The notes beneath the pieces were generated by a model. It did no database searches and had not been told where the DNA came from. It worked only from the letters and a program-made list of their open reading frames with translations. Position numbers and translations under genes: made by a program. Below are positions 1 to 7,479 of a stretch of DNA of 18,926 bases, in pieces; within the stretch, counting starts at the first letter, position 1; each line of letters starts with the position of its first letter. The stretch comes from Alphaproteobacteria bacterium (GTDB taxonomy: Bacteria > Myxococcota_A > UBA796 > GCA-2862545): positions 1-18,926 of the forward strand of contig JACKEQ010000056.1 of NCBI GenBank assembly GCA_020632885.1, given 5' to 3'.

Positions 1-545
1 GGACGCCTGGAGGTGGTGGGGTAGGCGTCGTCGGACGTGCAGTCCGGGGCGAAGCCGAAGTCCAGGACCCCGGGCCCGCCCGGACCGTTCACGGGAACGG
101 GTCCGTAGTCGCGCATCCAGATCGTGTCGACGGGGTGCTCGATCTCGAAGGTGATGCGGTCCAGCCGGGCTCCGAGCCCCTCGAGCCTGCGTCGGATCCG
201 CTCGACGTCCTCACGCCACATCACCGAAGCGCGCACGCGGCCGTGCTTCGACGCCAGCGCGAGCAGGGTCGTGTACGTCTCGTCGTGGTCGTACCAGCCC
301 GGAAGCGCGACGTGCAGGGTGTCCATGGGGGCGAAGTCCGGCACGAGCGTCGTGCCGGCGGGCGGGGGCTCGGTGACCCCGTAGCGATCGGGATGCGCCG
401 TCCGCCACGCCTCGAGCTGGCTGGGCAGCTCGGCCTCCGTGAGCGTGCCGCGGTCCCAGCGACGCTGGAGGTCTGGAGGAAGGGGGCAGTCCCGCATGGG
501 ACCGGGGGCCGCCCAGGCGGATAGCAGGACGTGGGTGAGCACCAT
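1..545 (-). CDS. Agmatine deiminase / peptidyl-arginine deiminase (PAD_porph) family protein, 3' end cut off by window
   Basis: The N-terminal 181 residues are visible, reading from an ATG at 545 to the window edge. Residues 140-149 read DTIWMRDYGP, the substrate-binding and catalytic Asp-bearing motif of the agmatine deiminase / Porphyromonas-type PAD family (PF04371), which hydrolyses the guanidino group of agmatine or peptidyl-arginine. Upstream, AGTTLVPDFAPMDTLHVALP-type strands and a WYDHDETY segment suit the first propeller blades. The N-terminus (MVLTHVLLSAWAAPGP) looks like a short signal peptide, so the product may be exported. An in-frame GTG at 593 would add a Lys/Arg-rich n-region; the true start is unsettled and neither site has a strong Shine-Dalgarno. 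The second half, with the catalytic His and Cys, is outside the window, so activity and substrate cannot be judged. Family call is good; export is inference. Confidence 0.72.
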   Translation of the reverse strand, partial: MVLTHVLLSAWAAPGPMRDCPLPPDLQRRWDRGTLTEAELPSQLEAWRTAHPDRYGVTEPPPAGTTLVPDFAPMDTLHVALPGWYDHDETYTTLLALASKHGRVRASVMWREDVERIRRRLEGLGARLDRITFEIEHPVDTIWMRDYGPVPVNGPGGPGVLDFGFAPDCTSDDAYPTTSRR

Positions 546-649
546 GCGCGGGGGTCCCCGGGGCCGCGAGGGCGGCACCCTCTCGATCTTCACACGCGGA
601 CGTCCGACGTGCACGCCCACGGGTTACCCGCTGCGACTGGAGGCCCGGT

Positions 650-1789
650 TTGACCGTCACCACCGCATCGCTGCTCGCGCTCGTCGCCGCTGCGGCCGTG
701 GGGGCGGGTGTGCTCTGGAGCCGCTCCAGGCCCGAGGACGAGCCCGAGGTGCCACCTCGCGACGAGGACACCGAGGAGGTCGAGGACGAGCTCACCGAGG
801 CCGACTCGCTGATCGCCGGTCAGGAGACTGCCGACTGGGCGACCCAGGTGGTCGAGGCGGCGGCGCTCGCCGGGCGCACCGGTGACCTCGGGGCCTTCGA
901 GGCCGTGCGCATCCGGTTCGAGGCCATCGTGCCCTGTCCGGACGACGACCTGGCCCACCTGCTGGTGAACGCGGCGGGCTTCCTGCGGGAGCTCGCGATC
1001 GACGCCGAGCGCACGCGCCCGCGGCACGCTCTGGAGCTGTTGGGCGCGGCGGTGCTCCTGGAGCCCGAGCGGGTCGAGATGCACGGCTCTCGCGCGTTGG
1101 TGGCGCTCACGTGCCTGGACGAGCCGGTGGCCCGCGAGGCGGCGTCCCGTGCGCGCGACCTGGATCCCGACACGCCGGTCGTGGGGTACGTCGACATGGT
1201 GTTCTGCGATGCGAACGTCGGCGTCCAGCTCCCGAGGGCCGAGGGCGAAGCGCGCATCGTGCGCGACGTCGCGGACGTCCGGCGCATCCTGGGCATCTAC
1301 CACGCGCGGATCGCGGGACGCCGGCGTCGCCTGGTGGCTGCAGGCGCGCCGACGACGGCGCCCTGGTTGCCGTCTCCGCCGTCGTCCTGGGCGGGCGAGC
1401 CGGCCCCCGACCCCCTCGGCGCGTCGCCGCTCGACGACCTGAAGTGCCTGCAGGCCGAGTGGACGGGCGCGCGGGTCCTCTGCGACGCGGTGGGTTGGGC
1501 GGATCTGCAGCCGCGGGACGCGCTCGAGCCGGCGTCGGACCTCGGGGAGCGCATCGCCGGCGTCGAGGCGGCGCTGTGGCACGTGCGCGACCGTGTGACG
1601 ACGGGAGGCGCCATCTCCGCGGCGTTCACGGAGACCGATCCCAGCTGGCGTGGGCACGACCTGGGTCGTGTCCACCCGGTGCTGGCACGCGAGCTGAGCC
1701 GGGAGATCGCGGAGGTCCAGGCCGCGCTCACCTGGCTGGTGCGCGACGACGTGGACACTCCGTTCGACCAGGGGCTGAGGGACTCGTAG
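650..1789 (+). CDS. Membrane-anchored hypothetical protein
   Basis: 379 residues from a TTG start at 650, chosen because GGAGG at 639-643 sits six bases upstream. Residues about 5-24 form one hydrophobic helix followed by SRSRPEDE, so the protein is probably tethered to the inner membrane by its N-terminus. An acidic stretch rich in Glu/Asp (about 27-52) follows, then a largely alpha-helical Ala/Leu/Arg/Glu-rich body. Residues about 120-175 have a tetratricopeptide-like feel (ALELLGAAVLLEPERVEMH) but no clean TPR repeat can be counted. A Pro-rich linker near 240-260 separates a second helical segment. I do not recognise a family. It is divergent from the deiminase-like gene and convergent with the thiolase, with only 15 bases between stops, and looks monocistronic. 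Confidence 0.7.
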   Translation: MTVTTASLLALVAAAAVGAGVLWSRSRPEDEPEVPPRDEDTEEVEDELTEADSLIAGQETADWATQVVEAAALAGRTGDLGAFEAVRIRFEAIVPCPDDDLAHLLVNAAGFLRELAIDAERTRPRHALELLGAAVLLEPERVEMHGSRALVALTCLDEPVAREAASRARDLDPDTPVVGYVDMVFCDANVGVQLPRAEGEARIVRDVADVRRILGIYHARIAGRRRRLVAAGAPTTAPWLPSPPSSWAGEPAPDPLGASPLDDLKCLQAEWTGARVLCDAVGWADLQPRDALEPASDLGERIAGVEAALWHVRDRVTTGGAISAAFTETDPSWRGHDLGRVHPVLARELSREIAEVQAALTWLVRDDVDTPFDQGLRDS

Positions 1790-1804
1790 GCCCCTCCGCC
1801 TGCG

Positions 1805-3058
1805 TCACGCGTTGCGGAACACCGAGGCCACGACGGTCTTGTCGTTGCCGCCCATGTTCACGGTGAGCCCGACGCCCGGCGTGCCGGGGACCTGGTAGTC
1901 ACCGCACTGGCCCTTCATCTGCCGGTGGATCTCGAGGATCTGCTTCACGCCCGTGGCGCCGACCGGGTGCCCGAAGCCGACGAGACCACCGCCCGTGTTC
2001 ACGGGGATGTCGCCGCCGATGGCCGTGCGGCCCTCCTTCACCAGCTCGGCACCGCGACCCGCGTCCGCGAACCCGAGCGCCTCGTACATGAGGAGCTCCG
2101 TGATCGTGAAGCAGTCGTGCACCTCGGCGACCTGCACGTCGGACGGCTTGATCCCGGCGTCCGCGTACACGCGCTCGGCGGCCACCATCGTGGCCTCCAT
2201 CTTCGTGGGGTCGCCGTCCTCGTAGAGGTTGCCGGTGACGTGGGAGATCCCGACGAGCTCGATGGCGTCGGAGGGCGAGCGGCCGAGGGCCTTCAGGCCG
2301 GCCTCGCTCACGACCAGGATGGCCGAGCCGCCGTCGCTCACCTGGGAGCAGTCGCTCATCTTCATGAACGGGTTGAGATCCTCGTTGGAGAGGAACGCGG
2401 GGTTCTTCGGGTTGATCGAGCCCGCGGTCTCGATGTCCATGCGGACGGCCTTCATGTGGGCGAGCGGGTTCTTGTTGGCGTTGGCGTAGGCCTTCACCGC
2501 GACGTGCCCGATGTCCTCCTCGGAGACGCCGAACTTCTCGCGGTAGTGCTTCGTGCGCCACGCGAAGAGCGCGGGGAACGTGAAGTCGTCGATGCCGCGC
2601 TGGCGCGCGTAGTGGGCGGCGCGGGCGAGGTAGTCGCCACCCTGGCGGGCGCTCGCCGTGGTCTGCACCTCGGCGCCGGCCACGAGGGCGACGTCGGTGC
2701 CCGCGCGGATGGACTCGACGGCCGAGGCGAACGCCAGACCGCCGGACGCGCAGGCGCCCTCGACGCGCATCACCGGCTTGAACAGGAGGTCCGGGTGGGC
2801 GCCGACGAGGGCGGCCCCGAGGTGCCCCTGGTTGTTGAAGAGCTCGCCCACGAAGTTGCCGATCCACGCCTTCTCGACGGCGGCTGCCTCCACCCCGGTG
2901 GCCTCGAGGGCGCCGCGGACGGCGGCCGTGATGGTCTCCTCGAGGGTGGGGTTCTCGCGCTTCCCGAAGTCGGGGTGGCCCTTCCAGATGAAGTCGGGGT
3001 GCTTCTTCCCGATGAAGGGCGTGTTGAAGCCGCCGAGCACGAAGACGCGTCTGGACAT
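1805..3058 (-). CDS. Thiolase family protein (SCP2-type acetyl-CoA acetyltransferase)
   Basis: 417 residues from an ATG at 3058 with AAGGAGAGA immediately upstream; reading further upstream gives non-homologous sequence. The fold is thiolase: nucleophile Cys103 in VEGACASGG, His314 in EVHDCFTITE, and His364 in GFGHPVGATG near the C-terminus, followed by NMGGND. The usual second catalytic Cys of degradative thiolases (CxG near the C-terminus) is replaced by this NMGG segment, which points to the SCP2-thiolase/nondecarboxylating branch found with lipid and sterol side-chain catabolism. The likely reaction is CoA-dependent cleavage of, or Claisen condensation to, a 3-oxoacyl-CoA in the cytoplasm. 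No beta-oxidation partner is adjacent, so the physiological substrate is open. It is transcribed away from the VOC gene, with about 130 bases between them for both promoters. Confidence 0.9.
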   Translation of the reverse strand: MSRRVFVLGGFNTPFIGKKHPDFIWKGHPDFGKRENPTLEETITAAVRGALEATGVEAAAVEKAWIGNFVGELFNNQGHLGAALVGAHPDLLFKPVMRVEGACASGGLAFASAVESIRAGTDVALVAGAEVQTTASARQGGDYLARAAHYARQRGIDDFTFPALFAWRTKHYREKFGVSEEDIGHVAVKAYANANKNPLAHMKAVRMDIETAGSINPKNPAFLSNEDLNPFMKMSDCSQVSDGGSAILVVSEAGLKALGRSPSDAIELVGISHVTGNLYEDGDPTKMEATMVAAERVYADAGIKPSDVQVAEVHDCFTITELLMYEALGFADAGRGAELVKEGRTAIGGDIPVNTGGGLVGFGHPVGATGVKQILEIHRQMKGQCGDYQVPGTPGVGLTVNMGGNDKTVVASVFRNA

Positions 3059-3187
3059 GATCTCTCCTTGGAAGCGGGGCTGGCTCATAACCTGCTGTGC
3101 GTCGCAGCATCCGATCTTTTCGCATCGCAACATGGCGGGCCCGCCAGCCGGGCCGCGATACGGACCCGTGGTCGCCCGGAGGCCTGC

Positions 3188-3562
3188 GTGCTCCACCATC
3201 TCTCCCTGGCCGTGGCCGACCTCGATCGGGCGGCGGCCTTCTACGACGCGGTCCTCGAGCCCCTCGGGTACGTGCGCGTCTGGTCCTTCCCGACGGCCGT
3301 GGGCTACGGACCGCCGGGGGGCGGCGACAGGCTGGCGCTGAAGCTGCGTCCGGACCGACCCACCCCGCCACCCTCGGGCTTCCACCTGGCGCTCGCCGCA
3401 CCCGACGCGGACGCCGTTCGCGCCTTCCACGAGCGGGCCCTCGAGCTGGGCGGCGAGGATCTCGGGGCCCCCGGGCTCCGGCCGGAGTTCGGTGAGGGCT
3501 ACTTCGCGGCGTTCGTCAGGGATCTGGACGGTTGGTGGCTCGAGGCCGTCGTCCGGTCGTGA
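3188..3562 (+). CDS. VOC (glyoxalase/bleomycin-resistance/dioxygenase) family protein
   Basis: 124 residues from a GTG at 3188, preceded five bases upstream by GGAGG (3178-3182). The N-terminus LHHLSLAVADLDRAAAFYD is the first beta-alpha-beta unit of a vicinal-oxygen-chelate module with a candidate metal-binding His at residue 3 or 4. A second module begins near GFHLALAAPDADAV. The C-terminal RDLDGWWLEAV matches the RDPDGNxxE signature with Glu119 as a metal ligand. Such small VOC proteins include glyoxalases, thiol transferases and antibiotic-binding proteins; nothing here fixes the substrate. Its stop overlaps the start of the downstream permease by four bases (GTGA), so the two are translated together and may act on the same compound, one modifying and one moving it. 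That link is inference. Confidence 0.85.
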   Translation: MLHHLSLAVADLDRAAAFYDAVLEPLGYVRVWSFPTAVGYGPPGGGDRLALKLRPDRPTPPPSGFHLALAAPDADAVRAFHERALELGGEDLGAPGLRPEFGEGYFAAFVRDLDGWWLEAVVRS

Positions 3563-4746
3563 TCGGCGTCGGCGTCTTCCTCGTCACGTACGTGCTGGTG
3601 TCGGCCCGCCGCATCGGGTGGCTGGGGCTCGACCGACCCACGGCGGCCCTCGGAGGGGCCGTCGCGGTCGTCGGCCTCGGGGTCCTCGGTCCGGATCAGG
3701 CCATCGCGGCCGTGGACGGGGAGACCCTGCTCCTGCTGCTCGGGGTGATGGGGATCGGGGCGTTCCTCGTGCTGGACGGGGTCTTCGACGCCGTCGAGGC
3801 GCGGCTGGCCCCGCTAGCGGCGCGGCCTGCAGTCCTGCTCGCGGCAGTCGTGTGGGGGGCAGGGGGTCTCGCTGCGCTCGTCACCAACGACGCCGTGTGC
3901 CTGCTCGGGACGCCGCTCGTCCTGCGGATCGTCCGTCGCTACGGGCTCCCTCCCGTGCCGTTCCTGCTCGCTCTCGCCTCCGGGGCGAACACCGGTAGCG
4001 CCGCCACCCTCGTCGGGAACCCGCAGAACATGTTGTGCGCCCGGCTCGGCGGGCTCCAGTTCCTCGACCACCTCCTGCTGGTCGGGCCGCTCGTCGTGCT
4101 CGCCCTCGCCGCCAACCAGGTCGTGCTCGCCGTGCTCTGCGAGCTCCCGCCCTCCCGGGAGGCCGTACCGCTGGGGCCCCCGGCGCCTCTCGGTCGACGA
4201 CAGGCCCTGACCGCGGGCGTGCTGGCGCTCACCGTCGTGGCCTGGATGGTCGGCGCCCCGCTGGGATGGACGGCGGCTGGCGCGTTCGTCCTGCTGCTCC
4301 TCGCGCACCGGAGGGACGCGCGCGAGGTCTGGCGGCACGTCGACGGACCGCTGCTCCTCTTCTTCGCCGGTCTCTTCGTGGTGGTGGAGGGCCTGCGGAG
4401 CACGGGGGCCGTCGACGCCGTCTTCGCCCGTGTGCCCCTCGAGGGTCTCGGGACGGCGGGCCTGGCGGGGGTCTTCGTCGTCGGGTCCAACGTGGTGTCG
4501 AACGTCCCGTTCATCCTCGTCGTGCGCGATCAGCTGGACGGGCTGCCCGATCCCACGCGCGCCTGGACCCTGCTCGCCGTGGCCTCGACCTTCGCGGGGA
4601 ACCTCACGCTGCTCGGGTCTGCGGCAAACGTCATCGTGGCCGAGGGGGCGAGGGAGGTCGGTGGCATCGGGTTCCGCGAGCACCTCCGTGTCGGCGTGCC
4701 CGTGACCCTGGTGACCACGGCCATCGCGGTGCTCTGGCTCCGCTGA
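3559..4746 (+). CDS. ArsB/SLC13 (CitMHS-like) anion permease
   Basis: 395 residues, very hydrophobic, with about ten to twelve predicted membrane helices. The start is placed at the GTG at 3559, overlapping the VOC stop; the upstream ATG at 3532 lies inside the VOC gene. Two repeated halves carry family motifs: TNDAVCLLGTPLVL (near 109-122) with NTGSAATLVGNPQN (144-157) in the first, and SNVVSNVPFILVV with AGNLTLLGSAANVIVAE in the second. These re-entrant Asn/Ser/Gly-rich hairpins form the ion and substrate site in the ion-transporter superfamily, whose members move arsenite, citrate and other dicarboxylates, sulfate, silicate or sodium/proton. Substrate is not determinable from sequence; no arsenate reductase or ArsR lies nearby, so an arsenic role has no contextual support. 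Confidence 0.87.
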   Translation: MIGVGVFLVTYVLVSARRIGWLGLDRPTAALGGAVAVVGLGVLGPDQAIAAVDGETLLLLLGVMGIGAFLVLDGVFDAVEARLAPLAARPAVLLAAVVWGAGGLAALVTNDAVCLLGTPLVLRIVRRYGLPPVPFLLALASGANTGSAATLVGNPQNMLCARLGGLQFLDHLLLVGPLVVLALAANQVVLAVLCELPPSREAVPLGPPAPLGRRQALTAGVLALTVVAWMVGAPLGWTAAGAFVLLLLAHRRDAREVWRHVDGPLLLFFAGLFVVVEGLRSTGAVDAVFARVPLEGLGTAGLAGVFVVGSNVVSNVPFILVVRDQLDGLPDPTRAWTLLAVASTFAGNLTLLGSAANVIVAEGAREVGGIGFREHLRVGVPVTLVTTAIAVLWLR

Positions 4747-4752
4747 GCCATG

Positions 4753-5103
4753 TCAGGGGAGGAGCACCGTCCCTCCGGCCGCGTCACACGTCTCGGTCAC
4801 CGACTCCACGGTCTCGGGCGCGTAGTACCAGTCCACGACGGTCTCCCCGCCCGCGGCGAAGGTCACGTCACAGCCCGCCACCGCGCCGTCCAGCGGACAC
4901 GCACCGTCCCCCGAGGTGGCCTGCACGAGCTCGCAGGTCTGCTGGAACGCGGCCTCGGACACCCCTGGGCTCGCCACCCGTGCGGCCCGCTCCTGGCACC
5001 GGGGCTCCGCGCTGTCGCCGGTCCGGAAGTCACAGTGGTAGGGCTCGCTGCCGCCACAGGCCAGCAGCGACACGAACACGACGGTGAGCGACAGGATGCG
5101 CAT
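4753..5103 (-). CDS. Small Cys-rich lipoprotein
   Basis: 116 residues from an ATG at 5103 with GGGAGG just upstream; the reading frame continues further but the extension is not signal-like. Residues 1-16 (MRILSLTVVFVSLLAC) form a type II signal peptide with lipobox LLAC, so Cys16 should be lipidated. Gly-Gly after the Cys gives no inner-membrane retention signal, favouring the outer membrane. The mature part has six further cysteines (HCDF, RCQE, TCEL, ACPL, GCDV, TCDA), an even number that suggests three disulfides in the periplasm. No family recognised. It is the last gene of a minus-strand group that starts with the HAD phosphatase; 67 bases separate it from the HExxH gene. It ends six bases from the convergent permease gene. 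Confidence 0.78.
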   Translation of the reverse strand: MRILSLTVVFVSLLACGGSEPYHCDFRTGDSAEPRCQERAARVASPGVSEAAFQQTCELVQATSGDGACPLDGAVAGCDVTFAAGGETVVDWYYAPETVESVTETCDAAGGTVLLP

Positions 5104-5170
5104 GGGACCTCCCGGGATTCCGGTAGGTCGGTCCAGGCCTGTCGACCAGCCCTGCAAGCCCGGCCGAAAG

Positions 5171-5785
5171 TCAGCTCCAGATCGAGCCGAGCGGGGTGTC
5201 GTGGTCGGGGCGATAGTCGGCGAGGAAGGGCGCGAGGACCTCCTTGAGCCGCGCGGTCGCCGCGAGGGCCTCCTGCAGGTGCGGAGCCCAGGGCGGGCCC
5301 GCAGCGCGCTCGAGGGCCAGGAGGGTCTGCTCGACAGCGACCCGCTCGCCGTCCGAGTCGTCGAGCGGAACGAGCGGCGCCGCGAGCACGGCGTCGTAGT
5401 AGGGCCGGTAGGTACCGGTGGACGCCAGGAGCCGCTCCAGGCCGTACGTGCTGGCCAGGACGGCCTGCACGCGCTGGCAGGCGTACTCCCGCCAGTCGAC
5501 CTCCCAGTCGAGCTCGAACCCCCAGTCCGGCTCGGAGAAGGTGGACTCCCCGTTCACGATCCAGTGACAGACCTCGTGGAAGACCATCTGCGCCACGGTG
5601 TCGTCGGGATCGAACCCCGTCGGCGTGCTCAGCGTGAGCAGGCCCCGTCCGTCGGTGGTGGCGTAGACGTCCGCGCTGCGCCGCACGGTGAGCCCCATGC
5701 GGGCCGCGAACGCCAGCCACACGACCTCCGTGGGGTCGGTGTAGTGCGCCCGGATCTCCCGCTCGAACGCGTAGGTCTCGGCCAT
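5171..5785 (-). CDS. Putative zinc metallopeptidase-like protein with HExxH motif
   Basis: 204 residues from an ATG at 5785. Residues 69-80 read FHEVCHWIVNGE: the HExxH at 70-74 is the zinc-ligand and general-base motif of zincin peptidases. Glu100 in WREYACQRVQ lies 26 residues further on and could be the third ligand, as in gluzincins, though this is a guess. No signal peptide or membrane helix is seen, so it is probably cytoplasmic or dependent on a neighbour for localisation. Start choice rests on the compact N-terminus and the six-base distance from the preceding gene's stop; no clear Shine-Dalgarno is visible, so translational coupling is likely. I do not recognise a specific peptidase family, and whether it cleaves peptides is unknown. 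Confidence 0.68.
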   Translation of the reverse strand: MAETYAFEREIRAHYTDPTEVVWLAFAARMGLTVRRSADVYATTDGRGLLTLSTPTGFDPDDTVAQMVFHEVCHWIVNGESTFSEPDWGFELDWEVDWREYACQRVQAVLASTYGLERLLASTGTYRPYYDAVLAAPLVPLDDSDGERVAVEQTLLALERAAGPPWAPHLQEALAATARLKEVLAPFLADYRPDHDTPLGSIWS

Positions 5786-5791
5786 CGTGGG

Positions 5792-6022
5792 CTAGTCGTC
5801 GTCGTCGCCCAGGGCCTCGAGGCCGCCCTGGCCGCGCACGAACACCTGCGAGACGGTCTCGGCGCCGGTGGTGACGGCTTCCTTCATCGAGACCTTCTTC
5901 TTCCCGCGACGCCGCAGGATGACCATCCCCAGGACGAACAGCAGGAACAGGATACCGATCCCACAGCACACCAGCGTGGTGAGCAGTCCGAAGAGGAGGG
6001 CGATGAGGGTTGTGGTGTCCAC
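5792..6022 (-). CDS. Small single-span membrane protein
   Basis: 76 residues from a GTG at 6022, with CCGGAG a few bases upstream. Residues 5-36 are a long hydrophobic stretch (LIALLFGLLTTLVCCGIGIL and onward) followed at once by RRRGKKK, so by the positive-inside rule the C-terminal half should be cytoplasmic. The tail ends in an acidic DDDD. No family recognised. It lies between the four-helix membrane protein (31 bases upstream) and the HExxH gene (6 bases downstream). One possibility is that it anchors or regulates the HExxH protein at the membrane; this rests on proximity only. Confidence 0.66.
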   Translation of the reverse strand: MDTTTLIALLFGLLTTLVCCGIGILFLLFVLGMVILRRRGKKKVSMKEAVTTGAETVSQVFVRGQGGLEALGDDDD

Positions 6023-6053
6023 GCGTCGGCTCCGGTTGGCAGGCTGCCCCTTT

Positions 6054-6392
6054 CTAACTCAGATCGACGCTGTCGCGAGCCCTTCCGATCCACAGCGCGA
6101 CGATCGCCGCTGCAGCGAGGGCGAGCTGGACTGCGAACACCACGCGCATGCCGGTGTCGGCGAACGCTTCGTAGGGTCGGGACCCCGCGGCACCCGTGAG
6201 CACGGCGGCCGGGATTGCCGGGACGAGGAGCGCCAGCACCCACCCGACCCACCGGTCTCGCTGGACCAGCCAGGCGACGAACGCGTAGAGACCGGCTCCA
6301 GCGAGCGCTCCAGCACCCTTGCCGAGCAGGGCGACCTGGAGGAGGTCGATCGTGACGATCGTCGCGGCCAACGCCACTCCGACCGTCCGCAC
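6054..6392 (-). CDS. Small multi-span membrane protein
   Basis: 112 residues from a GTG at 6392, five bases after the HAD stop. About four hydrophobic helices can be drawn (near residues 4-22, 26-44, 49-68 and 84-103) with short charged loops, one of them QRDRW and one near SRPYEAF. A weak purine-rich GAAGA precedes the start, so reinitiation after the HAD gene is likely. The protein has no recognisable motif. The layout resembles small integral membrane proteins often left as hypothetical in myxobacterial genomes. Function unknown. Confidence 0.66.
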   Translation of the reverse strand: MRTVGVALAATIVTIDLLQVALLGKGAGALAGAGLYAFVAWLVQRDRWVGWVLALLVPAIPAAVLTGAAGSRPYEAFADTGMRVVFAVQLALAAAAIVALWIGRARDSVDLS

Positions 6393-6397
6393 CGTCT

Positions 6398-7200
6398 TCA
6401 GCGGACGTCCCAGATGCGCCGGGCGAGCTCCGCGATGGCCCCGCCCTCCCGCGTGCGGGCATCGAGCTGACCGTCGGCGACAGCGACGACCTCGGGCGTG
6501 GCACCCCCATCGCCCACGACTGGCCCGCGACCTCCAGCATGGGGATGTCGTTCCACCAGTCGCCCACCGCCACGACGTCGGCGGGCTCGAGCCCGCGCTC
6601 GGCGGCCATGGCGCGCAGGGCGGTGCCCTTGTCGTGGTGGGATGCGCGCAGCTCCACGAAGCGCTCGCCCCGGAAGGTGTCGAAGAACTTGGTGGCCACC
6701 GCGGGCAGGGTGCCGGCGAGCTGACGTCCGGCCGCGTGGACCCGCTCGTGCTCGCCGACCCCTCCGATCGCCAGCGTGTCGGACGCCCGGTGCCACGCCT
6801 CGCCCTCGTGCTCCACCAGGGTGGGGGTCCAGATGCGCAGGTAGTCGTGGAAGTGCTCGTGGTCGCGATGGACGTGGATCGCCTCGAGCCCGAAGAGGAA
6901 GCCGGCGACCCCGTGGGCCTCGAGGACCTCGGCGATCCCGGCCTGCACGTCGAGCGCGAAGGCGTCCGCGTGCACCACGGTGTCGCGACCCACGTCGAAG
7001 CGCGAGCTGCCGTTCATGACGGCCACCGTGCCGTCCACCCCGAGCGCCTCGGCGACCCAACGGGTGCCCGCGAGCAGGCGCCCCGTGGCGATGGTGACGT
7101 GCACACCCAGACGCTTGAGCTCGAGAGCGGCCTCGACGTCCTCCGGACGCAGGCGGTCGAAGCCGTGGAGCGCGGTGCCGTCGAGGTCGACGACGAGCAT
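6398..7200 (-). CDS. HAD-superfamily hydrolase, Cof/YbiV-like, with apparent one-base frameshift
   Basis: The catalytic motifs are complete in one frame from the ATG at 7200: MLVVDLDGT (nucleophile and acid/base Asp), IATGR (motif II Thr), SHHDKGTAL (motif III Lys) and VGDWWNDIPML (motif IV Asp pair). The stretch between motifs II and III is long, as in type IIB caps, fitting a Cof-type sugar-phosphate or nucleotide phosphatase. After EVAGQSWAMG the frame departs from the family, while the next frame resumes a typical C-terminus (GATPEVVAVADGQL...IAELARRIWDVR) ending at 6398. One missing base in the C run at 6504-6508 explains this. Left uncorrected, the first frame runs on to 5884 through two other genes, which is implausible. 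A GTG at 7215 is an alternative start; neither has a Shine-Dalgarno. It is the first gene of a five-gene minus-strand group. Confidence 0.82.
6504..6508 (-). other. Apparent frameshift site in the HAD gene
   Basis: A run of five C on the plus strand (five G in the coding sense). Reading GCG ATG GGG GTG leaves the HAD family pattern; one extra G gives GCG ATG GGG GGT GCC ACG CCC GAG GTC GTC, which continues the normal Cof-type ending (AMGGATPEVV). This is either a homopolymer miscount in the assembly or a genuine frameshift mutation. Confidence 0.75.
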
Positions 7201-7229
7201 GCGGGGAAGGGTCACGCAGAGAGGTTAAC

Positions 7230-7472
7230 GTGACGGCCATGGACGAGAGCACCCTTCGCGAGACCCTCGAGGACGCGGTGATGCCGCTCCTCGACGGGAG
7301 CCCGTTCGGACCCCTGCTGGCAGGGCGGATCCGCAGGGAGGTGATGGGTGTGCTCCAGAAGCACGGGCTCCGCGGTCAGGTCGACGTGCGAGACGGTGGC
7401 CGCCAGGTGCGCGTCGACCTGAAGGTGGGCGCACGCGTCCGGGCCGTCGTCCTCACCTTCAGCCCCCATTGA
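7230..7472 (+). CDS. Small hypothetical protein
   Basis: 80 residues from a GTG at 7230 preceded by AGAGAGG with a five-base spacer; an in-frame ATG at 7239 is the alternative. The product begins with an acidic helix (MDESTLRETLEDAVMPLLDG), followed by a basic helix (GRIRREVMGVLQKHG) and then two or three likely beta strands (GQVDVRD, RQVRVDLKV, VRAVVLTFSPH). It has no signal peptide or membrane span. No family recognised. It is divergent from the HAD gene with overlapping 5' regions, and converges on the small hypothetical at 7480-7710 with a seven-base gap. Confidence 0.62.
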   Translation: MTAMDESTLRETLEDAVMPLLDGSPFGPLLAGRIRREVMGVLQKHGLRGQVDVRDGGRQVRVDLKVGARVRAVVLTFSPH

Positions 7473-7479
7473 GCGTGGC

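Noticed and set aside
1925..3187. Long plus-strand frame preceding the VOC protein
   Set aside because: Antisense to the thiolase; VOC homology begins only at the GTG at 3188 with its own Shine-Dalgarno.
5884..6397. Extension of the HAD frame beyond the normal C-terminus
   Set aside because: It runs antisense-free but out of frame through two small membrane genes and lacks HAD features; a single-base frameshift at 6504-6508 explains it better.
6504..6508. Programmed ribosomal frameshift in the HAD gene
   Set aside because: No slippery heptamer with a downstream stem or internal Shine-Dalgarno was evident, and HAD phosphatases are not known to need one; assembly error or mutation is simpler.
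7230..7472. Phage tail-sheath C-terminal fragment
   Set aside because: A vague resemblance in the RIRREVMGVL helix followed by strands, but no conserved residues and no phage genes nearby.
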